DNA from: Azorinus chamasolen
Lineage: Eukaryota; Mollusca; Bivalvia; Cardiida; Solecurtidae
Direction of reading: 5' to 3'
Assembly (NCBI GenBank): GCA_963576725.1
Contig: OY755240.1
Coordinates: 64,010,412 to 64,074,411 of the forward strand
DNA length: 64,000 bases
The position numbers were made by a program, and so were the translations under genes. Below, one piece after another: positions 30,801 to 33,736 of the stretch. Below the pieces are notes generated by a model, which made no database searches, was not told the DNA's origin, and saw nothing but the letters and a program-made list of their open reading frames with translations. Each line of letters begins with the position of its first letter. Position 1 is the stretch's first letter.

Positions 30801-32126
30801 TACTAATGATTGTTTATATCCCTCTAGAGGGTAACTATGTTACGGTTTGTTACCCAATAGCCACAACAGAGCTTCAGATTTTTTTCAAGAGTGGTGGACC
30901 GAAGTGACCCGTGGAGCAAAAAATAGTAGGTCATTTTCTGAAATGATGCCCAAGCATATAAAACTAAACACAGCTGACATTTTGTGAAGTATACTTTACA
31001 TACACACTGATACAGACACTTGTATGCATATACATATTTACAGTCTATTTTTTGTCATATAAAACTAAACACAGTTGACATTTGTGTAGTTTACTTTAAA
31101 TACACACTGACACTTGAATGCAGATACTTGTTTACAGTCTATTTTTCGTATACGCTATGCTTGTTTCTGCCTTTAGAACACAAACTGTAATGTAAAACTT
31201 TACTATAACGAAGCGTGCAAAGTCCCAAACTTCAGCGGATCATAATCATAACAGAACATTAACAAATCAAAACTCAAACAAGAACTAACTGCCGTAACTA
31301 GCAAAAGACGAATCTATTTGCCCTGATTACTTGTGGATCTGCGGAAAAAAGACGTCAATCTCCTTTTTTAGTCGGCATACCGGGTTCGTACCTTGCTAGT
31401 GTACACACTGGCCTTTTTTCATCATTCGGATATTTCGGATTTTATCTGCATAGCGATAAGAGCTGAGCAAATCGAATGAAACAAAGCTAACAACCTATTT
31501 TCTGTTTTGTGGAGTTCGTAAATTGTCTTCGAGAACTCACGGTGAGATGAATATTTTTTATTAAAGACAAAGTAAGATTTTTTCACAACTAAAAAGGATG
31601 TGCCCGTCAGACCCACTGCCTTGGAAAGTCGTGCGCCATATTTTGAAATCATGTGACAATGGTGCGGGCGCACCGTAAATCTGAAGCCCTGCCACAAATA
31701 TTTATGCTACATAAAAAGCAACATGTGTTCAAATAAAAAAGTACAATGAAAAATTCCTGACACAATGTCATGGCTTGAAGTGTATGTCAAATCAAATAGC
31801 AATACTTACTGATCTGGGTCAGTAAATTCCTTTCCACCTATAAAGCCGTATCTATCCGCCTGTACACTTGCTAATCCATTCATTAGTTTTCCATCAGTGG
31901 TGTCCCCTTCTGTCTTATCTTCTGGGCCATGTTTATTTGGAGATTTAGTTCTTACTGGCGATTTCGACACAGGAGATGCATTATCCATTTTAGCATCATT
32001 GTAAGAAATCTGAACATCATCATTTTCAATCTCACTGTCTTCGCTGTCATTTTCTCCATCCAAACTTAAATTCAATTCATGAGACCCATCCATGTTGAAT
32101 GAAGGACTAGGTAACGCCTTGGCCAT
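773..32126 (-). CDS. TBC1D10: TBC1D10 (EPI64) family Rab GTPase-activating protein, 5' part of gene (4 coding exons)
   Basis: Coding exons on the minus strand: 32126-31810, 8951-8852, 4500-4393 and 879-773. They join in one open frame (210 codons plus 2 nt) with GT/AG borders throughout. The translation shows an acidic, Ser-rich N-terminus, a DRYGFIGG motif (about residues 92-99), RELKWLDMF, then the start of the TBC domain with [17 protein letters not shown] (from about residue 144), NPGKFD, and [17 protein letters not shown]. This order is diagnostic of TBC1D10A/B/C. The family inactivates Rab35 and Rab27-type GTPases, and EPI64 acts at microvilli through EBP50/ezrin. The arginine- and glutamine-finger motifs and any PDZ-binding C-terminus would lie left of position 773, so catalytic competence cannot be judged here. 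Intron 1 is about 23 kb and full of MITEs. Confidence 0.93.
928..1126. mobile_element. E-type hAT-like palindromic MITE
   Basis: CAGAGCT...AGCTCTG ends and the long inverted repeat 'ctttagaatcgtctcgaagagacgattctaaag'-type centre. Confidence 0.8.
1141..1373 (+). mobile_element. C-type TTAA MITE, full length
   Basis: TTAACCCTTTACTCCATAAA leader, core hairpin, tail ending GTGGAGTAAACAGTTAA. Confidence 0.85.
1463..1650 (+). mobile_element. tRNA-derived SINE, 5'-truncated
   Basis: Body pieces 'ccttccagctag', 'gtggttctacccaggc' and 'tctggtgtcttcctcca' match the common bivalve tRNA-SINE body. The tRNA-like head is missing. Confidence 0.6.
1764..2091 (+). mobile_element. Two adjacent C-type MITE fragments
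   Basis: 1764-1872 is a core plus tail without leader. 1873-2091 is a nearly complete copy with core apex lost and tail ending AACAGGGAAAGGTTTAA. Confidence 0.65.
2094..2324 (+). mobile_element. B-type TTAA MITE, full length
   Basis: TTAACCCTTTCCTCCATAAA...GGGAATGGGTTAA with core AGAGCATTTG..CAAATGCTCTATTTATCAC. Confidence 0.87.
2340..2386 (+). mobile_element. B-type solo 3' end
   Basis: Only the terminal 'aaaatagcctatgacacaatg' plus GGTTAA end remains. Confidence 0.55.
2586..2790. mobile_element. F1-type pogo-like MITE, full length
   Basis: TA|CAGTAAAAACCTCTC...GGTTTTACTG|TA, with a TA target duplication and a long inner inverted repeat with apex ATGCTCCTATAGGAGCGTT. Confidence 0.85.
2829..3019 (+). 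mobile_element. A-type MITE, 3'-truncated
   Basis: Leader, part of the core and the 'tttctttagtttccgaaatg' tail. The 3' terminus is replaced by the tandem element starting at 3021. Confidence 0.7.
3021..4125 (+). repeat. Tandem-repeat element (pearl-like), 156-bp units
   Basis: A unique end module (AACTAGAACTATCACTAAAG..CGGCAGCCTTGATTGC, 3021-3085) is followed by tandem units. The 'gtgtcttgcacatc' marker recurs at 3271, 3427, 3583, 3739 and 3900. The architecture resembles bivalve pearl/Helitron-like elements with satellite cores. An open frame of 218 codons here (3269-3925) arises because 156 is a multiple of 3, and it is not taken as a gene. Confidence 0.75.
4145..4352 (-). mobile_element. 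C-type MITE, degenerate ends
   Basis: 'gtaagaaataattccatcat' tail, core GATAAGACAGCTCCTGTAGG, leader remnant 'atctctatcaggtaaatgg'. Confidence 0.65.
4393..4500 (-). CDS. TBC1D10: TBC1D10 coding exon 3
   Basis: Acceptor CTATTTTCAG, donor GAT|GTAAGT, phase 0 on both sides, 36 codons. Encodes [20 protein letters not shown] and ends in NPGKFD, the start of the TBC domain. An F1 MITE (4531-4705) begins 30 bp upstream of the exon. Confidence 0.93.
4531..4705. mobile_element. F1-type MITE with half hairpin deleted
   Basis: CAGTAAAACC...GGTTTTACTG ends with TA on the left. The core jumps from 'cagaacgctcc' to 'ttgctttaagc', losing one hairpin arm. Confidence 0.8.
4791..5011 (+). mobile_element. B-type MITE
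   Basis: Divergent leader 'cccactccctcatactgacg', B core with partial apex loss, and terminal ATTGGTTAA. Confidence 0.75.
5071..5208 (-). mobile_element. tRNA-derived SINE
   Basis: Read on the minus strand: head GGGGCCTCCAGGGCTGAGTG (A-box-like), B-box GGTTTGAATCCC, then 'gttctacccagagg'. It is a member of the same bivalve SINE type as 1463-1650. Confidence 0.7.
5217..5372 (-). mobile_element. C-type MITE, degenerate
   Basis: 'gtaagaaataatgacatcat' tail and a decayed core between 'gcaaaccagagcagatcctg' and 'tgtttgcc'. Confidence 0.6.
5381..5621 (+). mobile_element. D-type TTAA MITE, full length
   Basis: TTAACCCTTCGCTTGCTATT...AGAAGGGTTAA, with core GTAAATAGTGAAGACCCAGC. Confidence 0.87.
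5766..6207 (+). mobile_element. C-type MITE split by an F2 element
   Basis: C leader and half core (5766-5857) and C tail (6060-6207, ending GGAGTACAGGGTTAA) flank a nested F2 hairpin. Confidence 0.7.
5860..6010. mobile_element. F2-type hairpin element, nested
   Basis: Inverted repeat 'gatgcagggtgaaagtcatg' with apex AAACTCCTAGAGGAGCTTT. Confidence 0.7.
6316..6565 (+). mobile_element. D-type TTAA MITE, full length
   Basis: TTAACCCTTTGCTTGC...GCGAAGGGTTAA, perfect apex GACAGCTCCTGCAGGAGCTG, very similar to the copy at 5381. Confidence 0.88.
6566..6820 (-). mobile_element. Composite of B, C and core fragments
   Basis: A B-type end (6566-6600) runs into a C tail (6601-6725), then a core half ending in GAAAAGGTTTAA. 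Confidence 0.55.
6857..7353 (-). mobile_element. C-type TTAA MITE split by a B-type element
   Basis: TTAACCCTTTACTCCATGAA at left and GGAGTAAAGGGTTAA at right. Interrupted at 6880-7118. Confidence 0.85.
6880..7118 (-). mobile_element. B-type TTAA MITE nested in C
   Basis: TTAACCCATTACCTCATAGG...GGAAAGGGTTAA, with TTAA on both sides inside the C tail, so the target duplication is visible. Confidence 0.88.
7354..7529 (+). mobile_element. C-type MITE, leader truncated
   Basis: 'tgcctttgcaaacagagtag' core directly follows the TTAA of the previous element. Tail ends TCATGAAGTAAATGGTTAG. Confidence 0.7.
7530..8101. other. Intron sequence, little recognised
   Basis: Apart from a decayed K-type palindrome half at about 7610-7690 ('ctcatcaggatccaaactg'), I recognise nothing. 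Confidence 0.5.
8102..8332 (+). mobile_element. B-type MITE
   Basis: TTAACCCATTTCCCTCATAC leader, B core, right end degraded to GAAGGTATAA. Confidence 0.8.
8484..8835 (-). pseudogene. Non-LTR retrotransposon reverse transcriptase, 3'-terminal fossil
   Basis: The minus-strand translation contains [37 protein letters not shown] and [14 protein letters not shown], the usual C-terminal tail of LINE-encoded endonuclease/reverse transcriptases. No catalytic domain remains and the ends are truncated. It abuts TBC1D10 exon 2. Confidence 0.75.
8852..8951 (-). CDS. TBC1D10: TBC1D10 coding exon 2
   Basis: Acceptor TTTTTCAG, donor AAA|GTAAGT. Encodes [20 protein letters not shown] followed by [13 protein letters not shown], the conserved linker just before the TBC domain of TBC1D10 proteins. 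A reverse-transcriptase fossil (8484-8835) lies only about 16 bp past its donor side. Confidence 0.92.
9033..9294 (+). mobile_element. C-type MITE
   Basis: Leader 'ctctttattccataaataca', core apex slightly duplicated, tail ending CATGGAGTAAATGGTTAA. Confidence 0.82.
9460..9690 (+). mobile_element. C-type MITE (GAACAGGG variant)
   Basis: Truncated leader, core with apex CAGCTCCTATAGGAGCC, tail 'tgaatattgaacagggaaat'. Confidence 0.75.
9840..9935. repeat. Solo core palindrome, degenerate
   Basis: 'gaagacctagattagtaggc' and 'gatcaaggtctgcactgttt' face each other without MITE ends. Confidence 0.5.
10013..10225 (+). mobile_element. H-type MITE
   Basis: 'ccctttcagagcgtgacacg' leader, core GTGTAGACCCAGATGAGAAG with apex GGCTCCTAGAGGAGCC, tail 'catttgaaaatccacagtat'. 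Confidence 0.7.
10456..10985 (+). mobile_element. Two C-type pieces, second split by a G element
   Basis: First piece 10456-10625. The second core begins 'gtgtagacctagat' and resumes after 10823 with 'acgacctctgtagg' and a C tail ending near 10985. Confidence 0.7.
10645..10820. mobile_element. G-type palindromic element with CAG duplication
   Basis: GGTCCATGCTTATAAAGC...GCTTTATAAGCATGGACC. CAG at 10642-10644 and 10821-10823 flank it. The host core consensus 'gatcagacg' gives the empty site. Confidence 0.8.
11022..11125 (-). mobile_element. C-type MITE fragment
   Basis: 'tttcataatggcataattat' tail through the start of the core. Confidence 0.6.
11165..11223. repeat. Isolated near-perfect palindrome
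   Basis: Arms AACATAGTCGCCAAATAC and its complement differ only by 6 extra bases (ATGTAC) in the left arm. Not seen elsewhere in the window. Confidence 0.75.
11306..11535 (+). mobile_element. C/B chimeric TTAA MITE
   Basis: C leader, core and tail to about 11485, then the B 3' end 'attcaaagaggtagtgtcta' to GGGTTAA. Confidence 0.75.
11541..11614. repeat. Short tandem duplication
   Basis: 'acagacagctacatgtaa' plus 'agggagacaatc' occurs twice in a row. Confidence 0.75.
11843..12240. mobile_element. E-type hAT-like MITE nested in A
   Basis: CAGAGTTCCAGATAAG...TGTAGCTCTG. Flanks 'acttac' and 'acctac' fit a 6-bp duplication with one mutation. Confidence 0.82.
11919..12120. mobile_element. F1-type pogo-like MITE nested in E
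   Basis: TA|CAGTAAAACCTCTC...GAGGTTTTACTG|TA. The E consensus 'ccctatactgtgacc' supplies the empty TA site. Confidence 0.88.
12560..12796 (+). mobile_element. A-type TTAA MITE, full length
   Basis: TTAACCCTTTCCTTCATA...ACAGGGAAAGGGTTAA, core apex CAGCTCCTCTAGGAGCTG. Confidence 0.87.
12880..13268 (+). mobile_element. B/C/B chimeric TTAA MITE
   Basis: Complete B 5' half (12880-13058), then an inverted C half-core, then B again. The joint is GGGTCTACTCTATTTATCAC, where C core runs into B core through the shared CTCT. Confidence 0.75.
13525..13835 (+). repeat. Dispersed repeat with 'cttcgaaacagacgagcta' end
   Basis: Starts 'aacaagagccgcgtgc', carries a 'gacgacgacaatgacaatg' stretch and ends 'ttcgaaacagacgagctaaa'. 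An inverted copy lies at 48435-48690 and a partial one at 30603-30735. Confidence 0.7.
13846..14006 (-). mobile_element. C-type MITE, internally deleted
   Basis: TTAACCCCATATG, core AGCAGACCATGATCAGAC, end GGAAAGAGTTAA. Confidence 0.7.
14222..14400. mobile_element. E-type MITE
   Basis: 'cattttcaagaataagtccc' arm, centre 'accgtctcttcgagacg', right end TGTTGCTCTG. Confidence 0.7.
14406..14706 (+). mobile_element. A/C chimeric MITE
   Basis: A leader, core and 'tttctaaaatggctaaaatg', then a second 'tgtttgcttatagg' and a full C tail ending AACAGAGAAAGGG. Confidence 0.7.
14733..14961 (+). mobile_element. B-type TTAA MITE (tandem partner 1)
   Basis: TTAACCCATTCCCGCATATT...GGAATGGGTTAA. Its right TTAA is also the left TTAA of the next element. 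Confidence 0.87.
14958..15195 (+). mobile_element. B-type TTAA MITE (tandem partner 2)
   Basis: TTAACTCTTTCCTCCATAAA...GGGAATGGGTTAA with a slightly expanded hairpin apex. Confidence 0.85.
15196..15280 (+). repeat. Duplicated C-tail segment
   Basis: Nearly identical to 14622-14700 ('tatcccattataaatattaa' onward), placed directly after the B pair. Confidence 0.75.
15515..15690. repeat. Local direct repeats rich in 'acatgta'
   Basis: 'caatttgataaaaatacaca' recurs at both ends with TACATGTA-rich spacers. Confidence 0.5.
15950..16180 (-). mobile_element. B-type TTAA MITE, full length
   Basis: TTAACCCATTCCTCCACAGG...GGAAAGGGTTAA. Perfect core ATTTGCTCCTATAGGAGCAA. Confidence 0.9.
16177..16403 (-). 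mobile_element. B-type TTAA MITE joined through shared TTAA
   Basis: Starts in the TTAA that ends the previous copy. Ends GAATGGGTTAA. More diverged than its neighbour. Confidence 0.85.
16404..16609. mobile_element. Cluster of F2, C and A fragments
   Basis: F2 hairpin half (16410-16465), C tail inverted (16471-16545), A 3' end 'acatagaacagggaaagg' to CTTAA. Confidence 0.6.
16606..16925 (+). mobile_element. B-type MITE, 3'-truncated, followed by C pieces
   Basis: B from TTAACCCTTTCCTCCATTAA to about 16790, then a C tail piece and an inverted C core ending near 16925. Confidence 0.7.
16951..17155. mobile_element. F2-type pogo-like MITE, full length
   Basis: TA|CAGTGAAACCCCACTAATGC...GCGGGGTTTTATAG|TA, inner hairpin apex AAAGCTCCTATAGGAGCTTT. 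Confidence 0.87.
17307..17579 (-). mobile_element. A/C chimera with two tail ends
   Basis: Inverted A tail and core from TTAACCCTTTCCCTGTTC to about 17530, then a forward C tail ending CATGAAGTAATGGGTAA. Both ends are tail-type and no leader is present. Confidence 0.65.
17630..17755. mobile_element. F2-type MITE, degenerate
   Basis: 'aggcaggtggaaacttaatg', 'ctaggagctttccgcctgac' and end 'gtttttactcta'. Confidence 0.6.
17890..17990. repeat. K-type palindrome half
   Basis: 'gtgatccaagctgtttgaca' followed by 'agtttctcaaaagcttgacc', the flank also seen at 23810. Confidence 0.55.
18229..18326. mobile_element. F2-type hairpin, partial
   Basis: 'cttaatgcaggataaaagtg' arm and apex AAAGCTCCTATAGGAGCTTT. 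Outer parts decayed. Confidence 0.65.
18455..18559 (-). mobile_element. A/C-type MITE, core and leader only
   Basis: Core AGCAGATCAGACAACTCC to GGGTTAA at 18556-18559. Confidence 0.65.
18556..18855 (+). mobile_element. B-type TTAA MITE split by a 67-bp palindrome
   Basis: TTAACCCTTTCCTCCATAAA...GGTAAAGGGTTAA. The core arm is interrupted at 18638-18704. Confidence 0.87.
18638..18704. mobile_element. 67-bp palindromic mini-element with ATTT duplication
   Basis: CGAGGGCTTGGTGCAAAAC at the left and its complement at the right, 4-bp ATTT at 18634-18637 and 18705-18708. Intact B copies give the empty site. Confidence 0.8.
18941..19078 (+). mobile_element. H-type TTAA MITE, core deleted
   Basis: TTAACTCTTACAGTGCGGAA...TATAAGGGTTAA, with 'aagtcgctaatgtcc' and 'taagcttgacctgtttgaat'. 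Confidence 0.75.
19098..19387 (+). mobile_element. C tail fragment plus C-type MITE (19132-19387)
   Basis: Tail piece to 'ctggtaaatggtaa', then leader 'ccttttccttcatataaaca', core and GTAAAGGGTTAA. Confidence 0.78.
19563..19808 (-). mobile_element. B-type TTAA MITE, full length
   Basis: TTAACCCATTCAAGGCCTCA...ATGAGTTAA with hairpin AGAGCATTTGCTCCATAGG. Confidence 0.85.
19887..20079. mobile_element. E-type hAT-like MITE with 6-bp duplication
   Basis: CAGAGCTCCAGATAAG...CTGTAGCTCTG, flanked by GCAAAT at 19881-19886 and 20080-20085. The host right part is a solo core (20080-20145). Confidence 0.87.
20167..20363 (-). mobile_element. B-type TTAA MITE, hairpin deleted
   Basis: TTAACCCATTACCTCATAGG...GGGAATGGGTTAA. 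Core jumps from 'cattgtga' to 'atgctctatttatc'. Confidence 0.82.
20688..20860 (-). mobile_element. C-type MITE, truncated core
   Basis: 'gttagaaataatgacaccat' tail, core ends after CGGCTCCTATA, leader remnant 'gaaagaaaaggtta'. Confidence 0.65.
20871..21040 (+). mobile_element. C-type MITE, 3'-truncated
   Basis: Leader 'ccctttatttcataaataca', decayed core, tail to 'gctattataacaatt'. Confidence 0.65.
21045..21284 (-). mobile_element. B-type MITE
   Basis: 'taccattccctcataagct' left, core apex GTTCCTATAGGAGC, GGAAAGGGTTAA right. Confidence 0.82.
21398..21546. mobile_element. E-type MITE, left palindrome arm deleted
   Basis: 'gagctacagataaa' left, 'gggtttggtggagaaataaa' right arm, ATCTGGAGCTCTG end. 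Confidence 0.75.
21612..21730. mobile_element. E and F fragments
   Basis: 'aaacattttcaagaatagag' (E arm) followed by 'gtcttaagtcaccatcaaaa' and 'aaggcaggtggtaaggcagg' (F-like). Confidence 0.5.
21805..21880. repeat. Solo core palindrome, degenerate
   Basis: 'gtgtagaccctgatcaaacc' facing 'gtttgatcttgattttcaat'. Confidence 0.5.
21923..22186 (+). mobile_element. C-type MITE
   Basis: TTAAACATTTCCTTCATATA leader, core apex GGCTCCTATAGGAGCC, tail ending AACAGGGAAAGCTTTA. Confidence 0.78.
22478..22718 (-). mobile_element. A-type TTAA MITE
   Basis: 'aaccctttccctgttccacg' left, core, GGAAAGGGTTAA right, shared with the next element. Confidence 0.82.
22715..22971 (-). mobile_element. C-type TTAA MITE joined through shared TTAA
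   Basis: TTAACCCTTTACTCCGTGAA...GGAGTAAAGGGTTAA, apex GACTCCTATAGGAGCC. Confidence 0.85.
23106..23296 (+). mobile_element. C-type TTAA MITE, hairpin deleted
   Basis: TTAACACTTTACTCCATAAT...GGAGTAAAGGGTTAA. Core jumps from 'gatggctcat' to 'gtttgc'. Confidence 0.82.
23339..23531. mobile_element. E-type hAT-like MITE, full length
   Basis: CAGAGCTACAGATAAAGG...ATCTGGACCTCTG with long palindrome. AGGTA occurs on both sides (5 bp clear). Confidence 0.82.
23695..23860 (+). repeat. K-type palindrome with flanks
   Basis: GGATCCTGATGAGACGCCGA faces its complement around GAGTAACTC. Flank 'gtttctcaaaaagcttcaat'. Confidence 0.75.
24112..24341 (-). mobile_element. A-type TTAA MITE, hairpin tip deleted
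   Basis: TTAACCCTTTCCCCGTTC left, core reduced to GACCCTGATCAGTGATCTGG, right end decayed to GGGATAA. Confidence 0.8.
24358..24606 (-). mobile_element. C-type MITE
   Basis: 'tttaccctttatccgttcaa' left, core with decayed apex, right end ACGTTAA. Confidence 0.78.
24623..25099 (+). mobile_element. H-type MITE split by a C-type MITE
   Basis: H leader with 'aagtgtcgctaatgcccttt' and core to 24752, then H tail 25017-25099 ('cttgaccggtttgatttttg'). Confidence 0.75.
24753..25016 (+). mobile_element. C-type TTAA MITE nested in H
   Basis: TTAACCTGTTACTGCATAAA...CATGAAGTAAAGAATTAA. The H copy at 10137 shows the unoccupied 'ttctttagaaatatccc' site. Confidence 0.83.
25108..25357 (+). mobile_element. 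C-type TTAA MITE with consensus core
   Basis: TTAACCCTTTCCCTCATATA leader and apex ACGGCTCCTATAGGAGCCGT. Left arm CCCAGATCAGA, right arm TCTGATCAGGG. Tail decays near GGGTTA. Confidence 0.85.
25365..25667 (-). mobile_element. C-type MITE split by a G-like palindrome
   Basis: C tail and 'aagcaaaaagagcagac', then the palindrome, then 'cctgatcaggagccatctg' and AAAGGGTTAA. Confidence 0.72.
25444..25578. mobile_element. G-like palindrome with CCTCGAGG ends
   Basis: CCTCGAGGTTATAAAGCG...TTTATAACCTCGAGG, with the 'attggtcagattctgagc' inner arm seen in G elements. Confidence 0.72.
25699..25815 (+). repeat. K-type palindrome, diverged
   Basis: 'gtatatccagatgagtaagt' and 'ggcatctcatcaggatccaa' arms. 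Confidence 0.6.
26018..26330 (+). mobile_element. C-type core split by a hAT-like element
   Basis: 'gagtgtagacccttagaatt' to GGAGCC, then after 26268 GGAGCC again with 'atctgattagggtctgctct'. Confidence 0.65.
26051..26268. mobile_element. hAT-like element with GGAGCC duplication
   Basis: AAGGGCGTAGC...GCTACGCCTCTC ends, flanked by GGAGCC at 26045-26050 and 26269-26274. Contains a C-rich tract near 26090. Confidence 0.65.
26447..26702 (-). mobile_element. D-type TTAA MITE, full length
   Basis: TTAACCCTTCTCTTGCTGAA left, apex CAGCTCCTGCAGGAGCTG, leader end decayed to GAAGGGTTGA. Confidence 0.87.
26827..27062 (+). mobile_element. C-type MITE (E fragment just upstream)
   Basis: 'aaaccctttccttcataata' leader, decayed core, end AAAAGGGTTTAA. 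26795-26825 is an E arm fragment. Confidence 0.7.
27182..27515 (+). mobile_element. C-type MITE (27182-27428) and joined C fragment
   Basis: TTAGCCCTTTCCCTCATT...AACAGGTAAAGGGTTAA. The shared TTAA leads into a truncated 'ctctttacatgataacctca' copy. Confidence 0.75.
27807..28304 (+). mobile_element. C-type MITE split by an A-type MITE
   Basis: Leader and core to 'cttatgga', A element, then 'tatagatgtgatactacag' and tail to about 28304. Confidence 0.78.
27915..28138 (-). mobile_element. A-type TTAA MITE nested in C
   Basis: TTAACCCTTCCCCTGTTC...GGAAAGGGTTAA, core apex GGCTCCTATAGGATCC. Confidence 0.87.
28500..28975 (+). pseudogene. Non-LTR retrotransposon C-terminal fossil, interrupted
   Basis: The plus-strand translation [20 protein letters not shown] then DLSQFRNQI resembles the end of many CR1/RTE-type ORF2 proteins. 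It resumes after an A-type MITE with [12 protein letters not shown]. Upstream frames are broken. Confidence 0.65.
28702..28940 (-). mobile_element. A-type MITE flanked by ATAT instead of TTAA
   Basis: ATAT|CCTTTTCCCTGTTC...GGAAAGGG|ATAT inside the retrotransposon fossil. The core has part of its apex deleted. Confidence 0.8.
29275..29485 (+). mobile_element. C-type MITE (GAACAGGG variant), tail shortened
   Basis: TTAACCTTATCCCTCATATA leader, apex GACTCCTAGAGGAGCC, end AACAGGGAAATGGTTTTAA. Confidence 0.78.
29583..29837 (+). mobile_element. D-type TTAA MITE, full length
   Basis: TTAACCCTTCGCTTGCTATT...GCGAAGGGTTAA, perfect apex CAGCTCCTGCAGGAGCTG. Confidence 0.9.
30186..30318 (-). mobile_element. 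A-type TTAA MITE, internally deleted
   Basis: TTAACCATTTCCCTTTTC then core directly, and GGAAAGGGTTAA. Almost all of the tail is missing. Confidence 0.83.
30390..30515 (+). repeat. Direct repeat and 'atcttatctta' tail
   Basis: 'cttatgttgactgttatgta' occurs twice, then (ATCTT)n-like tail, possibly the 3' end of the retrotransposon at 28500. Confidence 0.5.
30603..30735 (+). repeat. Partial dispersed repeat, copy of 13525 type
   Basis: 'gtgatcacaatagcttgatg' and 'tcttcgaaacagacgagcta' shared with 13780-13830. Confidence 0.65.
30955..31150 (+). repeat. Two-unit tandem duplication, about 100 bp each
   Basis: 'catataaaactaaacacag' starts units at 30955 and 31056. Both end 'tttacagtctattttt'. 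Confidence 0.8.
31151..31805. other. TBC1D10 intron 1 beside exon 1, no recognised feature
   Basis: MITE-free. A minus-strand open frame of 91 codons (31422-31697) matches no family I know. Confidence 0.5.
31810..32126 (-). CDS. TBC1D10: TBC1D10 coding exon 1
   Basis: Begins [14 protein letters not shown] at an ATG in a GAAAATGG context. An in-frame GTG two codons upstream is not a plausible eukaryotic start. The exon encodes an acidic, Ser/Asp-rich, probably disordered segment, then KSPVRTKSP and the family motif DRYGFIGG. The donor is CA|GTAAGT, leaving phase 2, and it completes CAG (Gln) with exon 2. Confidence 0.9.
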
Positions 32127-32459
32127 TTTCACGTCGATAGATTATTGTGTATTGTAAAAGTAAAAATTAGTTCTGTTAACAGTGGATCAGTTCACCTAAT
32201 TTCTAAAACTGATAACTTATGCCATAGCCTGCATATGTGAAAAAATCCAAATGTATTGCATTCCCAACAGGAAAATAAGTCTTCAAGTGTCACCCTGCAT
32301 AGCCCTCACATCATGTAAAGAATAAAAAGATTAACAAAAATGACATCATGATGTGTCGATGTGAATGTCTGAATAAAACATTTTTCATGTCTTTAACCAC
32401 AACAACGCTACTTCATCTAGACACGGGAGAAACAATAGCTGGCCTGTCAAATTTATAAC

Positions 32460-32498
32460 CCGGAAGTAAACATACGGAAGTGTATACTGCGCATGCGT
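32460..32498 (-). promoter_or_regulatory. ETS/NRF1-like promoter cluster
   Basis: CCGGAAGT (32460-32467), ACGGAAGTG (32474-32482) and TGCGCATGCGT (32488-32498, one mismatch to the NRF1 palindrome) cluster within 39 bp, about 335 bp upstream of the TBC1D10 ATG. This pairing is typical of TATA-less housekeeping promoters. Since ATXN2 runs the other way it may serve both genes. That, and any start site, is inference. Confidence 0.5.
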
Positions 32499-32726
32499 AC
32501 ATTTTGGGTTCGGCCTAAACGTCTATCCTCCCACTTCATGACGGTCATTAATACTGCACATGTATATTAACCATTTGGGTGCTGGGAATTTCGCCTTAAG
32601 ACGAGTTCGGCTATAAAGAGTTAGATAGTTAACACATTGGGTGTGTTTACCAAGACTGAATGATCAGTGTAGCCCCTAATCACCAGACAGAATTTGACAA
32701 CCCATTTAAATAACTCCCAGTGTTTC

Positions 32727-32870
32727 CAGCCAATCCGAGCAGGGACTGATATCTTCAGGAATTCATTCTTTGTTCGGACTGTGTTGGACTGGAATAAATT
32801 CATTGACAGCATAGTCACAGCTGACACTGTGGAATCCTTCAAACAAAGACTCACTCCTCAGAGCGTTTAA
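32727..32870 (+). pseudogene. Non-LTR retrotransposon C-terminal fossil
   Basis: PIRAGTDIFRNSFFVRTVLD then WNKFIDSIVTADTVESFKQRL, ending at TAA, resembles the 'SFFPRTIRDWN' terminus of CR1/jockey-like reverse transcriptases. Only this tail remains. Confidence 0.75.
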
Positions 32871-33112
32871 ATGCGCACCCGGCCTCTCCCTCACATGTAA
32901 GCCAGTATTGGTATATTCAGAAAGGGACATTAATGTACGAAACAGTTATATATTTCATGTCAGATAATCAAGATCCAGTAAATATTCGACTAGCAATACT
33001 ATCATATCCAGTTAGATGTGCTAAGGGATCCGATACTTAATCAATGAAATAACAATGGAAGGTATGCATGTGTTACCTTTAAATATATATCTAACTCTAA
33101 AGAAAACAGCAA

Positions 33113-33190
33113 CTTTATTCAATCTGTGAATGTCGCACAAACAGCATGCGCAAAGTTCTTTATCCAGTCTATGAATGTCGCACACATATG
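33113..33190. repeat. Short duplicated segment
   Basis: 'tctgtgaatgtcgcaca' and 'tctatgaatgtcgcaca' about 50 bp apart. Confidence 0.6.
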
Positions 33191-33384
33191 GGTCATTCAA
33201 CAACATGACTGATTAGGTTACTATCTGTTTTTAGTAAAAGAAATTCATTGTTCGCCAACAACGTTCCATTATTTTTAAATCAATTAATTATATACTGACA
33301 TAGGTGCGAAATATAATCGATCGCTTTATAATTGCCTTCTAGGCAAAATCTCCAGTGGGTTTATAATTTAATCATCTCCTAGTT

Positions 33385-33591
33385 TAGTATTCTTGAAAGA
33401 AATAATAACATTATGGATATTTATTAGCTGATTTTTATGAGGTAAAATCTTAAGGGTTTGGTTTGCTCTGACAAAACTGTAGAATCATATCTATATATCA
33501 TGTATAACAAAGGCAAACAGAGCAGACTCTGATCTGGGTCTACCCTGTTTGCAAATGCGTGAGAATGCGTTTATATGAGGGAAAGGGTTAA
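33385..33591 (-). mobile_element. C-type TTAA MITE, hairpin tip deleted
   Basis: 'gaaagaaataataacattat' tail, core AGCAGACTCTGATCTGGG, GGAAAGGGTTAA right. Confidence 0.78.
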
Positions 33592-33736
33592 TCTTCTTTA
33601 GACGAAATCTCCGTAAACCTTACCAAGTTACGTCTATTAATTGCGTTCCCAAGTCGGGACATGGAGAGACAATGCGTGTCCAGAACTTAGGGTGTTCAAG
33701 TAGCCGGGATATGCACAGTTTGCTTCAAGTCTTAAA

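Noticed and set aside
31613..31680. E-box and GC-rich palindrome (CATGTGAC, GGTGCGGGCGCACC) as promoter
   Set aside because: It lies inside TBC1D10 intron 1 with no other promoter sign. Too weak to call.
31422..31697. 91-codon minus-strand open frame beside TBC1D10 exon 1
   Set aside because: No recognised family, inside intron 1. It could be chance. Left as unexplained.
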